Shown here: positions 49,226 to 58,716 of the stretch, piece by piece | Position numbering within the stretch: the first letter of the stretch is position 1 | Layout: every line of letters starts with the position of its first letter | Source: Aeromicrobium tamlense | GTDB lineage: Bacteria > Actinomycetota > Actinomycetes > Propionibacteriales > Nocardioidaceae | DNA: 64,000 nucleotides | Direction: 5' to 3' | NCBI RefSeq assembly: GCF_013408555.1 | Contig: NZ_JACBZN010000001.1 | Coordinates: 3,286,001-3,350,000 of the forward strand | Notes under the pieces: model-generated | What the model was told of the DNA's origin: nothing | Database searches by the model: none | What the model saw: only the letters and a program-made list of their open reading frames with translations | Position numbers and translations under genes: made by a program

Positions 49226-49651
49226 TCAGGAATCCAGCACGATCGTCACGGGTCCGTCGTTGACCAGCTCGACCGCCATGTCGGCGCCGAAGATCCCGCG
49301 CGCCACGGGCACCCCCGCGCGCTCGACCGCGTCGCAGAACGTCTCGTAGAGCGGCTCGGCCACGGGTCCCGGTGCGGCTGCGCCCCACGAAGGACGGCGG
49401 CCCTTGCGGGTGTCGGCGTAGAGCGTGAACTGGCTGATCGCCAGCACGCCGCCGCCCGTCTCGTCGACGGACTGCTCGCCGGCCATGATCCGCAGCCGCA
49501 CGATCTTGGCGGCGAGACGCTCGGCGTCGGTGGCCGTGTCCTCGTGCGTGACCCCCAGCAGCACCACCAGTCCCGCACCGTCGAGGCGACCGACGACCTG
49601 CTCGTCGACCCGGACCTCGGCCCGGCTGACCCGCTGCACCACCGCACGCAT
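49226..49651 (-). CDS. dtd: D-aminoacyl-tRNA deacylase
   Basis: Removes D-amino acids and glycine from mischarged tRNA. The 141-residue protein has [15 protein letters not shown] at the start, the [17 protein letters not shown] signature, and a C-terminal [11 protein letters not shown], the Gly-cis-Pro motif of the family. TACGCT (complement of 49658-49663) lies six bases before the ATG, so it is leaderless. It is divergent from the nitrobindin gene 48 bases away. Confidence 0.95.
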   Translation of the reverse strand: MRAVVQRVSRAEVRVDEQVVGRLDGAGLVVLLGVTHEDTATDAERLAAKIVRLRIMAGEQSVDETGGGVLAISQFTLYADTRKGRRPSWGAAAPGPVAEPLYETFCDAVERAGVPVARGIFGADMAVELVNDGPVTIVLDS

Positions 49652-49699
49652 GGCAGGAGCGTAGCGGCGACTTCTGCGGCGGCCGATAGCATGGAACCC
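49652..49699. promoter_or_regulatory. Divergent leaderless promoters for dtd and nitrobindin
   Basis: The 48-base spacer holds TACGCT (49658-49663, reverse strand) six bases from dtd and TAGCAT (49687-49692, forward) seven bases from the nitrobindin ATG. The -10 boxes are 23 bases apart, so each -35 region overlaps the other promoter. Confidence 0.65.
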
Positions 49700-50194
49700 A
49701 TGGCCTTCGAGATCCCGAGTGACCTGCACCCCGACCTCATGCCGGTCGCGTGGCTGCTGGGGACCTGGCACGGCAACGGCCGCGGCGAGTACCCCACGAT
49801 CGAGGCGTTCGGCTTCGAGCAGGACGTGGCGTTCGCGCACGACGGACGGCCGTTCCTGCACTACTTCAGCCGCACGTGGATCACCGACGATGCCGGCGAG
49901 CGCGTCCGCCCCGGCGCGCTCGAGACCGGCTTCCTGCGCCCGTCCGGCGAGGGCAAGCTCGAGCTCGTGCTCGCGCACCCCACCGGCTACGCCGAGATCT
50001 GGTACGGCGAGGTCGAGGGCGCCCGCGTCACGCTGGCCACCGACGTCGTGGCCCGCACCGTCACCGCCAAGGAGTACACCGCGGGACAGCGGATGTACGG
50101 ACTCGTCGAGGGAGCGCTGATGTACGCCTACGACATGGCCGCCGAGGGCCAGCCGATGCAGTCCCACCTGTGGGGGAAGCTCGAGCGTGCCTAG
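49700..50194 (+). CDS. Nitrobindin-like heme-binding beta-barrel protein
   Basis: A 164-residue THAP4/nitrobindin family protein (old DUF1794). The diagnostic [12 protein letters not shown] lies near residues 21-32 and the C-terminal LWGKLER segment is kept. In mycobacteria the family binds ferric heme and isomerises peroxynitrite. ATG at 49700 is chosen because TAGCAT lies seven bases upstream; an ATG at 49691 would overlap that box. It overlaps the ygfZ GTG by eight bases. Confidence 0.88.
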   Translation: MAFEIPSDLHPDLMPVAWLLGTWHGNGRGEYPTIEAFGFEQDVAFAHDGRPFLHYFSRTWITDDAGERVRPGALETGFLRPSGEGKLELVLAHPTGYAEIWYGEVEGARVTLATDVVARTVTAKEYTAGQRMYGLVEGALMYAYDMAAEGQPMQSHLWGKLERA

Positions 50195-51113
50195 CCCGCT
50201 GCTGGACCGGCCGGGCGCGGTCGAGGCCGAGGGCCTCGACGCGGGCGTCGCGGCGCACTACGGGTCCACCTTCGCCGCCGAGCAGCGCACGCTGCTGTCG
50301 GGCGACGGCTTCGTCGACCTCTCCCACCGCGACGTCCTGCGGATCACCGGTCCCGACCGGCTGACGTGGCTGCACTCGCTCACCACGCAGTTCCTGGAGG
50401 GGCTCGAGGCGGGCCGCTGGACCGACGTCCTGCTGCTCTCGCCGCAGGGCCGCATCGAGCACGACTTCACCGGCGTCGACGACGGCGAGACCTTCTGGGC
50501 GCACACCGAGCCCGGCGCGGGCGAGGCGCTCGTGCAGTTCCTCGACCGCATGCGCTTCATGTCGCGGGTCGAGGTCGTCGCGGTGGACGACCGCTTCGTC
50601 ATCGGGCGCTGGGCCGACGGACTGGTCACCGAGCTCGTCCCCGACCTGTCCGCCGTCCCCGGCACGCCCGTGGGCGTGCTGGCGTGGGAGGCGCTGCGGA
50701 TCGCCGCCGGGCGTCCCCGGTTCGGCTCCGACACCGACGACCGCACGATCCCCAACGAGGTCGGCCTGCTCGGCTCGGCCGTGCACCTCGACAAGGGCTG
50801 CTACCGGGGCCAGGAGACGGTCGCCCGCGTCCACAACCTCGGCCGGCCGCCCCGCCGGCTCACCCTGCTGCACCTCGACGGCTCCGTCGACCACCTCCCG
50901 GCGCACGGCACCGACGTCGTCCACGACGGCAAGGTCGTGGGTCAGGTCGGGAGCGCGGCGCGCCACCACGAGCTCGGGCCCATCGCGCTCGCACTGATCA
51001 AGCGGAACACCCCGGTCGACGTCACCCTCCTCGCCGACGGCGTCGCCGCCGCCCAGGAGTCCGTCGTCGACCCCGACGCAGGCCTGCACGTGCGGGCCGG
51101 ATTGAACCTGTGA
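50187..51113 (+). CDS. ygfZ: Folate-binding protein YgfZ (CAF17-like)
   Basis: Folate-dependent factor for iron-sulfur-cluster enzyme maturation, 308 residues, of the GcvT fold. The hallmark KGCYRGQE lies near residue 205-212 ([19 protein letters not shown]), with [24 protein letters not shown] near the N-terminus and the GTP-like C-terminal barrel. It starts at a GTG inside the end of the nitrobindin gene, and its stop overlaps the helicase start, making a three-gene operon. Confidence 0.93.
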   Translation: MPSPLLDRPGAVEAEGLDAGVAAHYGSTFAAEQRTLLSGDGFVDLSHRDVLRITGPDRLTWLHSLTTQFLEGLEAGRWTDVLLLSPQGRIEHDFTGVDDGETFWAHTEPGAGEALVQFLDRMRFMSRVEVVAVDDRFVIGRWADGLVTELVPDLSAVPGTPVGVLAWEALRIAAGRPRFGSDTDDRTIPNEVGLLGSAVHLDKGCYRGQETVARVHNLGRPPRRLTLLHLDGSVDHLPAHGTDVVHDGKVVGQVGSAARHHELGPIALALIKRNTPVDVTLLADGVAAAQESVVDPDAGLHVRAGLNL

Positions 51114-52864
51114 TGACTGACGAAGCCTCATTCGACGACCTCGGCCTCGACGACACGCTCGTCGCCGTGGTGCGCAGCCTCGGCTACGAGACCCCCAGCC
51201 CGATCCAGGCGCAGGCGATCCCCGCGCTGATCAAGGGCGGCGACGTCGTCGGCCTGGCCCAGACCGGCACCGGCAAGACGGCCGCCTTCGCGCTGCCGAT
51301 GATCCAGCGCCTCGACCCGGGCTCGCCCAAGACCCAGGCCCTCGTGCTCGCGCCCACCCGCGAGCTGGCGCTGCAGGTCAGCGAGGCCATCTCCAGCTAC
51401 TCGGCCGGGTCGAACCTCAAGGTCCTGCCGGTCTACGGCGGCCAGAGCTACGGCGCCCAGCTGCAGGGGCTCAAGCGCGGCGCGCAGGTCGTGGTGGGCA
51501 CGCCCGGTCGCGTCATCGACCACCTCGACCGCGGCTCGCTCGACCTGTCGCACCTCGAGATGCTGGTCCTCGACGAGGCCGACGAGATGCTCAACATGGG
51601 CTTCGCCGAGGACGTCGAGCGCATCCTGGCCGACACGCCCGAGTACAAGCAGGTCGCGCTCTTCTCGGCCACCATGCCGCCGGCGATCCGCCGCCTGGCC
51701 AAGCGCTACCTGCACGACCCGCAGGACATCAGCACCCCGCAGGCCACGCGCAGCACCACCAACGTGCGCCAGCGCTGGATGCCGGTCTCGCACCACAACA
51801 AGCTCGACGCCCTGACGCGCGTGCTCGAGGTCGAGCAGGGCGACGGCATGATCATCTTCGTCCGTACGAAGCAGGCGACCGAGGAGCTCGCCGAGAAGCT
51901 GCGCAGCCGCGGCTACACGGCGGCCGCCCTGAACGGCGACCTCGTCCAGGCCCAGCGTGAGCGCACCGTCGGCGCGCTGAAGAGCGGCGCGATCGACATC
52001 GTGGTGGCCACCGACGTCGCCGCGCGCGGTCTCGACGTCGAGCGCATCACGCACGTCGTCAACTACGACATCCCGCACGACCCCGAGGCCTACGTGCACC
52101 GCATCGGCCGCACGGGCCGCGCCGGCCGCTCGGGCGACGCGATCGTCTTCGTCACCCCGCGCGAGCGCCGCATGCTCGAGTCCCTCGAGCGCGTCTCGGG
52201 TCGGCCCGTGGAGCAGATGCCGGTGCCGACCCCCGACGAGGTCAACGCCCGCCGTGCCGACCGCTTCGCCGGCTCGATCACGAACGCCATGGGCGACCCC
52301 CAGTTCAGCGTCTACCGCGGGCTCGTCGAGCAGTACGCGCAGGAGCACGACGTCGACATGACCGAGATCGCCGCGGCGCTCGCGGTGATGAGCCAGGACG
52401 ACAAGGAGTTCTTCCTGCGTCCCGACCCGCCGCAGGAGAAGCGGGCCCCGCGCGAGCGCTCCGAGCGCACGCCGCGTCCGAGCTCCGACGGCCTGGCGCC
52501 CTACCGCATCGCGGTGGGCAAGCGGCACAAGATCCGCCCCTCGATGGTCGTCGGCGCGCTGGCGAACGAGGGCGGGCTGAAGCGGTCGGACTTCGGCAAG
52601 ATCACGATCGGCATGGAGCACACGATCGTCGAGCTGCCGGCCGACCTGCCCGAGGCCGTGTTCGACGCGCTGTCCGGCACCCGGATCTCCGGTCGCAAGA
52701 TCGACATCCAGCCCGACACGGGACGTCCGGGCGGCGATCGCAAGCGCCCGCCGTCGAAGTCGTACGCGAAGGGCTCGGGCAAGTCGTACGACAAGCCCAA
52801 GTCCTACGACAAGTCGAAGTCCTCCGGCGACAAGGACCGCAAGCCCCGCCACAAGAAGGGCTGA
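51113..52864 (+). CDS. DEAD-box RNA helicase with DbpA-like C-terminal domain
   Basis: ATP-dependent RNA helicase of 583 residues, probably for ribosome assembly or cold-shock RNA work (CshA/DeaD type). Motifs in order: Q motif ([11 protein letters not shown]), I AQTGTGKT, Ia [22 protein letters not shown] to VI ending [11 protein letters not shown]. After about residue 400 comes a DbpA-like RNA-binding domain ([34 protein letters not shown]). The end is a basic tail with KSYDK-type repeats. The ATG overlaps the ygfZ stop (TGATG), so it is coupled. Confidence 0.94.
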   Translation: MTDEASFDDLGLDDTLVAVVRSLGYETPSPIQAQAIPALIKGGDVVGLAQTGTGKTAAFALPMIQRLDPGSPKTQALVLAPTRELALQVSEAISSYSAGSNLKVLPVYGGQSYGAQLQGLKRGAQVVVGTPGRVIDHLDRGSLDLSHLEMLVLDEADEMLNMGFAEDVERILADTPEYKQVALFSATMPPAIRRLAKRYLHDPQDISTPQATRSTTNVRQRWMPVSHHNKLDALTRVLEVEQGDGMIIFVRTKQATEELAEKLRSRGYTAAALNGDLVQAQRERTVGALKSGAIDIVVATDVAARGLDVERITHVVNYDIPHDPEAYVHRIGRTGRAGRSGDAIVFVTPRERRMLESLERVSGRPVEQMPVPTPDEVNARRADRFAGSITNAMGDPQFSVYRGLVEQYAQEHDVDMTEIAAALAVMSQDDKEFFLRPDPPQEKRAPRERSERTPRPSSDGLAPYRIAVGKRHKIRPSMVVGALANEGGLKRSDFGKITIGMEHTIVELPADLPEAVFDALSGTRISGRKIDIQPDTGRPGGDRKRPPSKSYAKGSGKSYDKPKSYDKSKSSGDKDRKPRHKKG

Positions 52865-52880
52865 GGCCGGCGGGCGTGGG

Positions 52881-54182
52881 TCAGGAGACCTGCGCCCGCA
52901 CCATCAGCGGGTGATGGTCCGAGGGCAGCGGTGCCACGAAGCGGCCGCCGGACATCTTGCCCACGTTGGCCCACTGGTGGACGCGCGAGCGGCCGGGGCG
53001 CACCCAGACCTTGTCCACGTGGTCGCCCCACGTCACGCCGACGATCGGCTGCGTGGACCACCGCGGGTTGGCGGTGTTGAAGTGCTGGCGCGACACCTTG
53101 AGCGCCTGCTCGTAGGCGTCGTAGAAGCCGTTGGCCTGCATCACGGTCTCGAGGCGGCTGTTGCCGGCGCGGCTGCGGTTGGTGTTGAAGTCGCCCAGCA
53201 GCACGACCGGCAGGTGGTGCAGGCGCTTGCCCCACCACGCCAGCTGGTTGCCCAGGTCGGTGAAGATCTGCGAGGTCTGGCGGGCGCGGACCGCGGCGTT
53301 GGAGCCGCCCTCGTCGACCTTGAGGTGGATGCCGACGAACACGACCGCCTGGCCGCTGGCCTTGTGGCGCAGCACCGACCAGGGCGCGTCCTTGCCCTCG
53401 GGCTCGGCCACGCCGTCGAGCGGCAGGATGCACGGCTCGACGCGGACCGGATCGCCCTCGTCGTCGCGGACGACCTTGCCGGTGCGGGGGTCGGTCTCCA
53501 GCGGGCACTCGGCCGACTGCTGGGTGGCGGAGAGCCGCTGCGTGACCTGCTCGAACGCGGCCGTGCGGTAGAAGATGCGGTTGTCCTTGCCGCCGAGCGT
53601 CTCGGTGTAGCCGGGGATCACGGCGTTCTTCCAGCGGCTGGCTTCCTGGACGGCCAGGACGTCGGGCTTGAGCCGCAGCACCTCGTTCACGACGAGCGGC
53701 TGGCGCGTCTCCCACTTGCTGCACGCGTTCGAGCAGACGTTGTAGCTCATGAGGCGATAGACGGGGTGGCGCTTCGACCACAGCTTCGCGGTGGCGGCGG
53801 GCGTCACGCGGGCGATGCGCGCCGAGCGCTTGCCGGCCTTCGAGCCGTTCACGGCGCGGACCTGGATCCAGTAGGTGCGGTTGCGCTTGAGCTTCGTGAT
53901 GGTGGCCTTGCGCGACTTCACGGTGACGCGCGGCTTCTTGGCCTTGGCCACGCCGGCACGGCTGCCGGCGACGAAGACCTGGTACTTCTTGGCGCGCGTG
54001 GCCTTCGGCCACGAGATCGAGATCTTGGCGTACTTCTTGCCCGACGAGTCGTAGGGGGCGGCGCCGGTGACCGACACCAGCCCGACCGCGCCGGGCTTCT
54101 TGGAGGCCGCCTCGGCGGGGGTGCCGAGGGTGGCGGCGGTCAGGACGGCGACCACCGCACAGGCCAGCAGACGAAGACGCAT
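52881..54182 (-). CDS. Secreted FN3 plus endonuclease/exonuclease/phosphatase protein, copy 1
   Basis: A 433-residue exported protein: signal peptide (LLACAVVAVLTAATLGTPAEA), one FN3-like domain (about 35-130), then an EEP-fold domain. Catalytic-type segments are YNVCSNAC, VQEAS, GIHLKV, GDFNTNRS, DHVDKVWV and SDHHPLM, so a metal-dependent DNase or phosphatase is likely; the substrate is unknown. ATG at 54182 is chosen because TACCCT (complement of 54190-54195) is seven bases upstream; a GTG six bases earlier is also possible. First of three paralogues in tandem by position. Confidence 0.8.
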   Translation of the reverse strand: MRLRLLACAVVAVLTAATLGTPAEAASKKPGAVGLVSVTGAAPYDSSGKKYAKISISWPKATRAKKYQVFVAGSRAGVAKAKKPRVTVKSRKATITKLKRNRTYWIQVRAVNGSKAGKRSARIARVTPAATAKLWSKRHPVYRLMSYNVCSNACSKWETRQPLVVNEVLRLKPDVLAVQEASRWKNAVIPGYTETLGGKDNRIFYRTAAFEQVTQRLSATQQSAECPLETDPRTGKVVRDDEGDPVRVEPCILPLDGVAEPEGKDAPWSVLRHKASGQAVVFVGIHLKVDEGGSNAAVRARQTSQIFTDLGNQLAWWGKRLHHLPVVLLGDFNTNRSRAGNSRLETVMQANGFYDAYEQALKVSRQHFNTANPRWSTQPIVGVTWGDHVDKVWVRPGRSRVHQWANVGKMSGGRFVAPLPSDHHPLMVRAQVS

Positions 54183-54250
54183 GGGCACGAGGGTAACTCG
54201 CCAGAGTCACATCAGTCACATCGTTTTCGCCGAAACGACGGGACCCGGGG

Positions 54251-55759
54251 TCAGTCGACGAGGCGGGGCGAGATGTCCGGGTCGAGCTCGGCGGGCACCG
54301 TGACGATCGCCGTGGGCTCCTTGACGAGCTCCTCCTCCTCGCGTGGGAGGGCGACGGTGGCGGCGATCATGTTGTGGTCGGAGAGCCACGGGCCGACGTA
54401 GGTGGTGCCGTTCAGGTTGGCGAACTGGCGCCAGGACGGGACCGCCCAGTCGTCGGAGACGTAGACGTGGTCGACGTGGTCGGCGGACATGATCGCCTTG
54501 TCACCGCGACGGCTGCCGGTGTTGACCTGGGCGTTCTCGGTCTCCTCGGCGACCTCGACCGAGTCGCGCAGGCCGTTCGCCCGCACGATCGGACCGACGG
54601 TGTCGCCGCGGCGGTGGGTGCCGGAGTTGAAGTCGCCCGCCATCACCACGGGGTCGCCGTCGGGGTTCACCGAGGCGAGGCTGCCCATGAGCGAGCGCAT
54701 CTCGTCGGCGCGCTTGCCGGTGGCGTTGTGCCCGCTGAGCAGGTGCACGCTGACCACGACGAACGGCCGTTCGGTCTCCTGGTCGACCAAGCGGGCCCAG
54801 GTGGCCCAGCGGCCGTGGCCGATCGACCAGCGGCCGCCGGCGAGCTGCTCGAACTTCTGCGACGAGTAGAGGATGTAGCGCGAGTTGCCGCCGCCCTCGG
54901 CCATCACGAGCTCGTTCGGGCCGCCGCTGAAGGCGGCGCGGGTGGTGGGGCCGACGCGCTGGCCGCCGGCCTCCTGCAGGGTCATGATGTCGACCTTCGA
55001 GGCGTGCACCTGCGCGGCCTGGTCGCCCACGCGGCCGCCGAAGCCCTTGCAGGCCTCGGCGCAGATGTTCCACGAGCCGATCGAGAACTCCGACGCCTCG
55101 GGCGGCGTGGTGATCTTCGTGGGCGGGCCGAACTCGCTCACGCCGGCGTCGCCGACGGCACGGACCCGCACGTAGTAGGTCTGCTCGGGCTTGAGCGAGG
55201 AGGTGGCGAACGCGGTGCCGCCCTTCGCGAGCCGGCGCACCTTGGTGGGGAGCTGGTTGCGCTTCTTGGACACGGCCACGTCGTAGGTGGTGGCGTAGTC
55301 CGCCTTGCGCCACTTCACGACCGCGCCGTCGGGCGCGGTGGCCTTGACCTTCGGCTTGCGCGGCACGTCGGGGAGCAGGGTGACGGTGCCCTCGACCGCG
55401 AGCTCGGTGGCGCCCTGGTCGACGGCCTCGACGCGGTAGCTCACGCGACCCTTCGGATCGGCCGCCTTCGGTGCGGGCAGCACGGCCTGCGGCTCGCTGG
55501 TGAGGATCGTGCGGTCGGGCCGGGCGAGGTCGTCGCCGAGGCTGACGCGGTACTGGGTCCCGTTGCCGGCCCACGCCAGCGAGACGGCACTCGGGTCGAC
55601 GTCGACCGACGTGACCTTGAGGTACGGCGTCTCGAGCCCGGCGAACGCGACCACGGGACCGTTCCCCTCGGGATCGGTGGTGGCGGCCAGGAGTCCGGCG
55701 GCGGCGGTCAGCACCAAGCCCGCGCCGACGAGGCACGAGGTTCGGAAAAGACCGGGCAC
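54251..55759 (-). CDS. Secreted FN3 plus EEP-fold protein, copy 2
   Basis: A 502-residue exported paralogue with a signal or anchor segment (SCLVGAGLVLTAAAGLLAA) and two FN3-like domains (about 45-125 and 130-220). The EEP domain has WNICAEAC, LQEAG, SVHLLSG, GDFNSGT, DHVDHVYVS and SDHNMI. Cysteines in the first motif are shared with copies 1 and 3. The GTG at 55759 follows TAAGAT (complement of 55766-55771) by six bases, so it is leaderless. Only nine bases separate it from copy 3. Confidence 0.82.
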   Translation of the reverse strand: MPGLFRTSCLVGAGLVLTAAAGLLAATTDPEGNGPVVAFAGLETPYLKVTSVDVDPSAVSLAWAGNGTQYRVSLGDDLARPDRTILTSEPQAVLPAPKAADPKGRVSYRVEAVDQGATELAVEGTVTLLPDVPRKPKVKATAPDGAVVKWRKADYATTYDVAVSKKRNQLPTKVRRLAKGGTAFATSSLKPEQTYYVRVRAVGDAGVSEFGPPTKITTPPEASEFSIGSWNICAEACKGFGGRVGDQAAQVHASKVDIMTLQEAGGQRVGPTTRAAFSGGPNELVMAEGGGNSRYILYSSQKFEQLAGGRWSIGHGRWATWARLVDQETERPFVVVSVHLLSGHNATGKRADEMRSLMGSLASVNPDGDPVVMAGDFNSGTHRRGDTVGPIVRANGLRDSVEVAEETENAQVNTGSRRGDKAIMSADHVDHVYVSDDWAVPSWRQFANLNGTTYVGPWLSDHNMIAATVALPREEEELVKEPTAIVTVPAELDPDISPRLVD

Positions 55760-55768
55760 GAGGGCATC

Positions 55769-57241
55769 TTACGGGGTCCCGACGACCAGCCTCGCGACGA
55801 CGGGATTGTGGTCGGACGGGAAGGGCATCGCGTACTCGCGGCCGTTCGTGGTCTCGATGAAGTTCGCGGGCATCGACCACGCCTCGACGGTGATTCCGGC
55901 GACCGGGACGAAGATCGCGTCGACGTGGTGACCGTTCGACTTGGGCACCGGGACTCCGCCGTTGGCGCTGTTCAGCTCGGCGTTCGACACCTGCGCCGCG
56001 CGGTCGAGGGAGTTGACGATCCCGTGCCGGGCGAAGCGCTGCTGGGGCGCGTCGAAGCCGCCCGGGTAGTTGCTCTGGTTGGCGTTCGACTCGTTCGAGT
56101 TGAAGTCACCGCCCCAGACCACGGGCAGGCGGTGGGGGTTGATCGCGTCGACCTTCGAGATGAGGCGCGCGGTCTGCTGGAGGCGCAGCTGGTCGCGGGC
56201 GGCGCCCTTGTGCGGCTCGAGGTGTGAGTTCGTGACGATGAACGCCGTGCCGGTGCGGCGGTCGCGCAGCAGGTTCCAGGTGGCGTAGCGCCCCGTCTTC
56301 GAGTCCAGTGTCAGGCCGCCCCCGTCGAGCGAGGTGAAGCGGGAGGACTTGAAGTAGATCGTCTTCGCGCTCTTGTAGGCGCCCTTGCGGAAGCCGGGCA
56401 GCTGCGTGTGGAACGCGGTCTTGGTGGCCGACTCCTGCGTCAGCACGATGTCGGGCGAGGCCGAGCGGACCACCGCGCCGGCGATCGGCTTGCGCACCGA
56501 CCACTTCGGCACGTTGCGCAGGAACCAGGCGCCGCTGTCGGAGGTGCGGCACTTGTCCTCTCCACAGAGGTTGTAGGTGGCGACGGTGGCGCGGCTCGCG
56601 ACGGCGGTCAGCTTGGTGCGCGTGGCCGGGCCCCACGGGCCCTTGACCGCGCCGTTGACGCCACGGACGCGGGCGAAGTAGGTCATGCCGCCGTTGAGGC
56701 CGGTGACCTTGGCGCCGAAGCCGCGGCGGCTGGCCGTGATGACCTGGCCGCGGAACGAGCGGTTGGTGGACAGTTGGACCTGGTAGCTGGAGGCGCTGGT
56801 GGCGCGGTTCCAGCGGAAGGTCAGGTAGTGCCCCTGGCCGCCGGTGACGCGGTGCGTCGGGCCCTTGCCGACCTTGAGGTTGGCCTTCTTCCAGCGGGTG
56901 GACGGGCCTTGGCGCTTCCCGCGGTAGGAGGTGAGGCGGTAGTAGAAGTCGGTGCCGGAGTTCGGGCGCAGCTTGCGGAAGGTCACCCCGGTCTTGCGGG
57001 TCGTGACCTTGCGGATGCACGACGTGGCGCGCGGGGAGGTCTTCACGCAGATCGCCACCTTCGTCGCCCGCGCGGGGCGCTTCCAGCGGATCGTCAGGGT
57101 GGAGGTGTAGGTCTTGGCGCGGACGACCGAGACCTTGGCGGGCTTCTTCGGGGCGGCCTCGGCGGCGGTGGAGGGGGCCAGCAGGAGGGTGCCGGTGACG
57201 GCGAGGGCGAGCAGGGCGCGCCGGAGCAGCGTGAAGTTCAT
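55769..57241 (-). CDS. Secreted FN3 plus EEP-fold protein, copy 3
   Basis: A 490-residue exported paralogue: signal peptide (ALLALAVTGTLLLAPSTAAEA), two FN3-like domains (about 35-125 and 125-220) rich in Arg and Lys, and an EEP domain with YNLCGEDKC, TQESA, NSHLEPH, GDFNSNES, HHVDAIFV and SDHNPV. The family usually cleaves nucleic acids or phosphodiesters outside the cell. The ATG is at 57241, divergent from the XRE regulator gene with 158 bases between. Confidence 0.82.
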   Translation of the reverse strand: MNFTLLRRALLALAVTGTLLLAPSTAAEAAPKKPAKVSVVRAKTYTSTLTIRWKRPARATKVAICVKTSPRATSCIRKVTTRKTGVTFRKLRPNSGTDFYYRLTSYRGKRQGPSTRWKKANLKVGKGPTHRVTGGQGHYLTFRWNRATSASSYQVQLSTNRSFRGQVITASRRGFGAKVTGLNGGMTYFARVRGVNGAVKGPWGPATRTKLTAVASRATVATYNLCGEDKCRTSDSGAWFLRNVPKWSVRKPIAGAVVRSASPDIVLTQESATKTAFHTQLPGFRKGAYKSAKTIYFKSSRFTSLDGGGLTLDSKTGRYATWNLLRDRRTGTAFIVTNSHLEPHKGAARDQLRLQQTARLISKVDAINPHRLPVVWGGDFNSNESNANQSNYPGGFDAPQQRFARHGIVNSLDRAAQVSNAELNSANGGVPVPKSNGHHVDAIFVPVAGITVEAWSMPANFIETTNGREYAMPFPSDHNPVVARLVVGTP

Positions 57242-57361
57242 GGAGATCTGACGGGTGTGAGAGAGGGAGGTGCGCCACCCGAGGGCACATCGGCCACCAC
57301 AGGCTAACCCGAGTCACTCCCGTTTCTCGTATCGCGCCGTTCGTGTCCGGTGCATCACACT

Positions 57362-57389
57362 TGCTTGCATTCGCTAACTTTTGCAAGCA
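57362..57389. promoter_or_regulatory. Inverted repeat around the XRE-gene promoter
   Basis: TGCTTGCA and TGCAAGCA are perfect 8-base arms around a 12-base spacer that contains TAACTT (57375-57380), a likely -10 box. A dimer bound here would block the promoter, so the XRE regulator is probably autoregulated. Confidence 0.65.
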
Positions 57390-57399
57390 CGCTGGAGTC

Positions 57400-57783
57400 A
57401 TGGGGAAGTTGAACATGCCAGATGCCGTCGGCTCGGCCGTCGGGTCGCTCGGCGAGTACCTGCGTGACCAGCGGACCCAGGCGCAGATGTCACTGCGACA
57501 GCTGGCCGAGCTCGCGGACGTCTCGAATCCGTACCTCAGCCAGATCGAGCGTGGCCTGCGCAAACCGTCCGCCGAGGTGCTGCAGCAGATCGCGAAGGCA
57601 CTGAGGATCTCGGCCGAGTCGCTCTACGTCCGTGCCGGCATCCTCGATGCCGAGCGCGCCGGGGAGACCTCGGTCGAGGACGCCATCGACCGCGACCCGC
57701 GGTTGACCGCGCGCCAGAAGTCGGCGCTGCGGGACATCTACCGTTCGTTCGTCGGAACAGCAGACCTCGAGGAGAGCTCATGA
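57400..57783 (+). CDS. XRE-family HTH regulator (Rv0474-like position)
   Basis: A 127-residue DNA-binding protein with a lambda-Cro-type HTH (SLRQLAELADVSNPYLSQIERGLRKPSAEVLQQIAKAL, about residues 31-68) and an acidic helical C-terminus. It overlaps the HBHA-like gene by four bases (ATGA), and DUF2516 follows, the same order I recall for M. tuberculosis Rv0474-hbhA-Rv0476. An inverted repeat lies at its promoter. An alternative ATG at 57415 has a better-spaced GGGGAAG site. Confidence 0.85.
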   Translation: MGKLNMPDAVGSAVGSLGEYLRDQRTQAQMSLRQLAELADVSNPYLSQIERGLRKPSAEVLQQIAKALRISAESLYVRAGILDAERAGETSVEDAIDRDPRLTARQKSALRDIYRSFVGTADLEESS

Positions 57784-58649
57784 GCATCACCGACACCATC
57801 AACGCCCAGATCAAGTCCATCCTGGACGACATCGCCGCCCTGCCGTCGAGCGTCAAGGGCTTCGACGTCGCCACCCTGCAGAAGAAGGCCGAGACCCTCG
57901 CGCAGACCGCGCTCGGCTCCGCCACCGCCGCGTACTCCGACCTCGTGAAGAAGAGCGACGACCTGCGCACCCTGGCCAAGGGCCTGACCATCGACGACGT
58001 GAAGACGGCCGCCGACGACCTCGCCGCGCGCGCCGAGGTGTTCGTGTCCGAGCTCCGCGGCAAGGTCGAGGACGTCAAGGTCGACGACCTCAAGACCGCC
58101 GTCGACGACTTCCGCGAGAAGGCCGACGACCTGGTCGACGACCTCAAGGGCAAGGCCGAGGAGATCATCGACGAGCTCACCGCCAAGGCCGAGGACCTCA
58201 CCGGCAAGGCCGCCGAGGCCGTCGAGGACGCCACCGAGTCCGCCGGCGCCGCTGCCGCCTCGTTCGCCAGCTCGGCCCGCATCCGCAAGGCCACCGCTCC
58301 CGCGTCGTCGGCCAAGCCGGCCGCCGCGAAGAAGAGCCCGGCGAAGTCCACCGCGACCAAGAAGTCGTCGTCAGCCGCCCAGACGGCCGCGAAGAAGGAG
58401 ACGGCCGCCTCGAAGCCGACCACCGCCAAGAAGGCCGCGGCCAAGAAGGCGACCGGCTCGGGCACCGCCGCGAAGAAGACCGCGGCCAAGAAGACGACCG
58501 CGACCAAGAAGACCGCCGCGAAGAAGTCGGCTCCCGCCACGAAGACGGCGGCCAAGAAGACGGCCACGGGCACGTCCAGCACCGCCAAGAAGGCGCCGGC
58601 GAAGAAGTCGTCGACCACGTCGAACGGCTCGGGGACCTCCGCGTCCTGA
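57780..58649 (+). CDS. HBHA-like coiled-coil, Lys/Ala-rich protein
   Basis: A 289-residue protein with an N-terminal helical/coiled-coil region (to about 165, many KADDLV- and DDLKTA-type heptads) and a C-terminal tail made of AKK- and AAKK-type repeats from about residue 170. This is the layout of mycobacterial heparin-binding haemagglutinin, whose basic tail binds sulfated glycans and is lysine-methylated. Gene context supports the match. In a non-pathogen it may instead bind DNA, lipids or wall polymers. There is no signal peptide, as in HBHA. Confidence 0.78.
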   Translation: MSITDTINAQIKSILDDIAALPSSVKGFDVATLQKKAETLAQTALGSATAAYSDLVKKSDDLRTLAKGLTIDDVKTAADDLAARAEVFVSELRGKVEDVKVDDLKTAVDDFREKADDLVDDLKGKAEEIIDELTAKAEDLTGKAAEAVEDATESAGAAAASFASSARIRKATAPASSAKPAAAKKSPAKSTATKKSSSAAQTAAKKETAASKPTTAKKAAAKKATGSGTAAKKTAAKKTTATKKTAAKKSAPATKTAAKKTATGTSSTAKKAPAKKSSTTSNGSGTSAS

Positions 58650-58671
58650 CGCCTGCATCCCACGGAATCAG

Positions 58672-58703
58672 CGGTGGGCACCACCTCAGGGTGGTGCCCA
58701 CCG
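58672..58703. terminator. Terminator after the HBHA-like gene
   Basis: A perfect 14-bp stem (CGGTGGGCACCACC with its complement) closes on TCAG. The next base begins the -10 box TAGTCT (58704-58709) of the following gene, so terminator and promoter directly abut. Confidence 0.88.
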
Positions 58704-58716
58704 TAGTCTTCCCCCC

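Noticed and set aside
57780..58649. Lys/Ala tail of the HBHA-like protein as a histone H1-like protein
   Set aside because: Histone-like (HupS/Lsr2-type) proteins would carry an HU-type or other DNA-binding domain; here the N-terminus is a coiled coil and the gene context matches hbhA. Not fully excluded.
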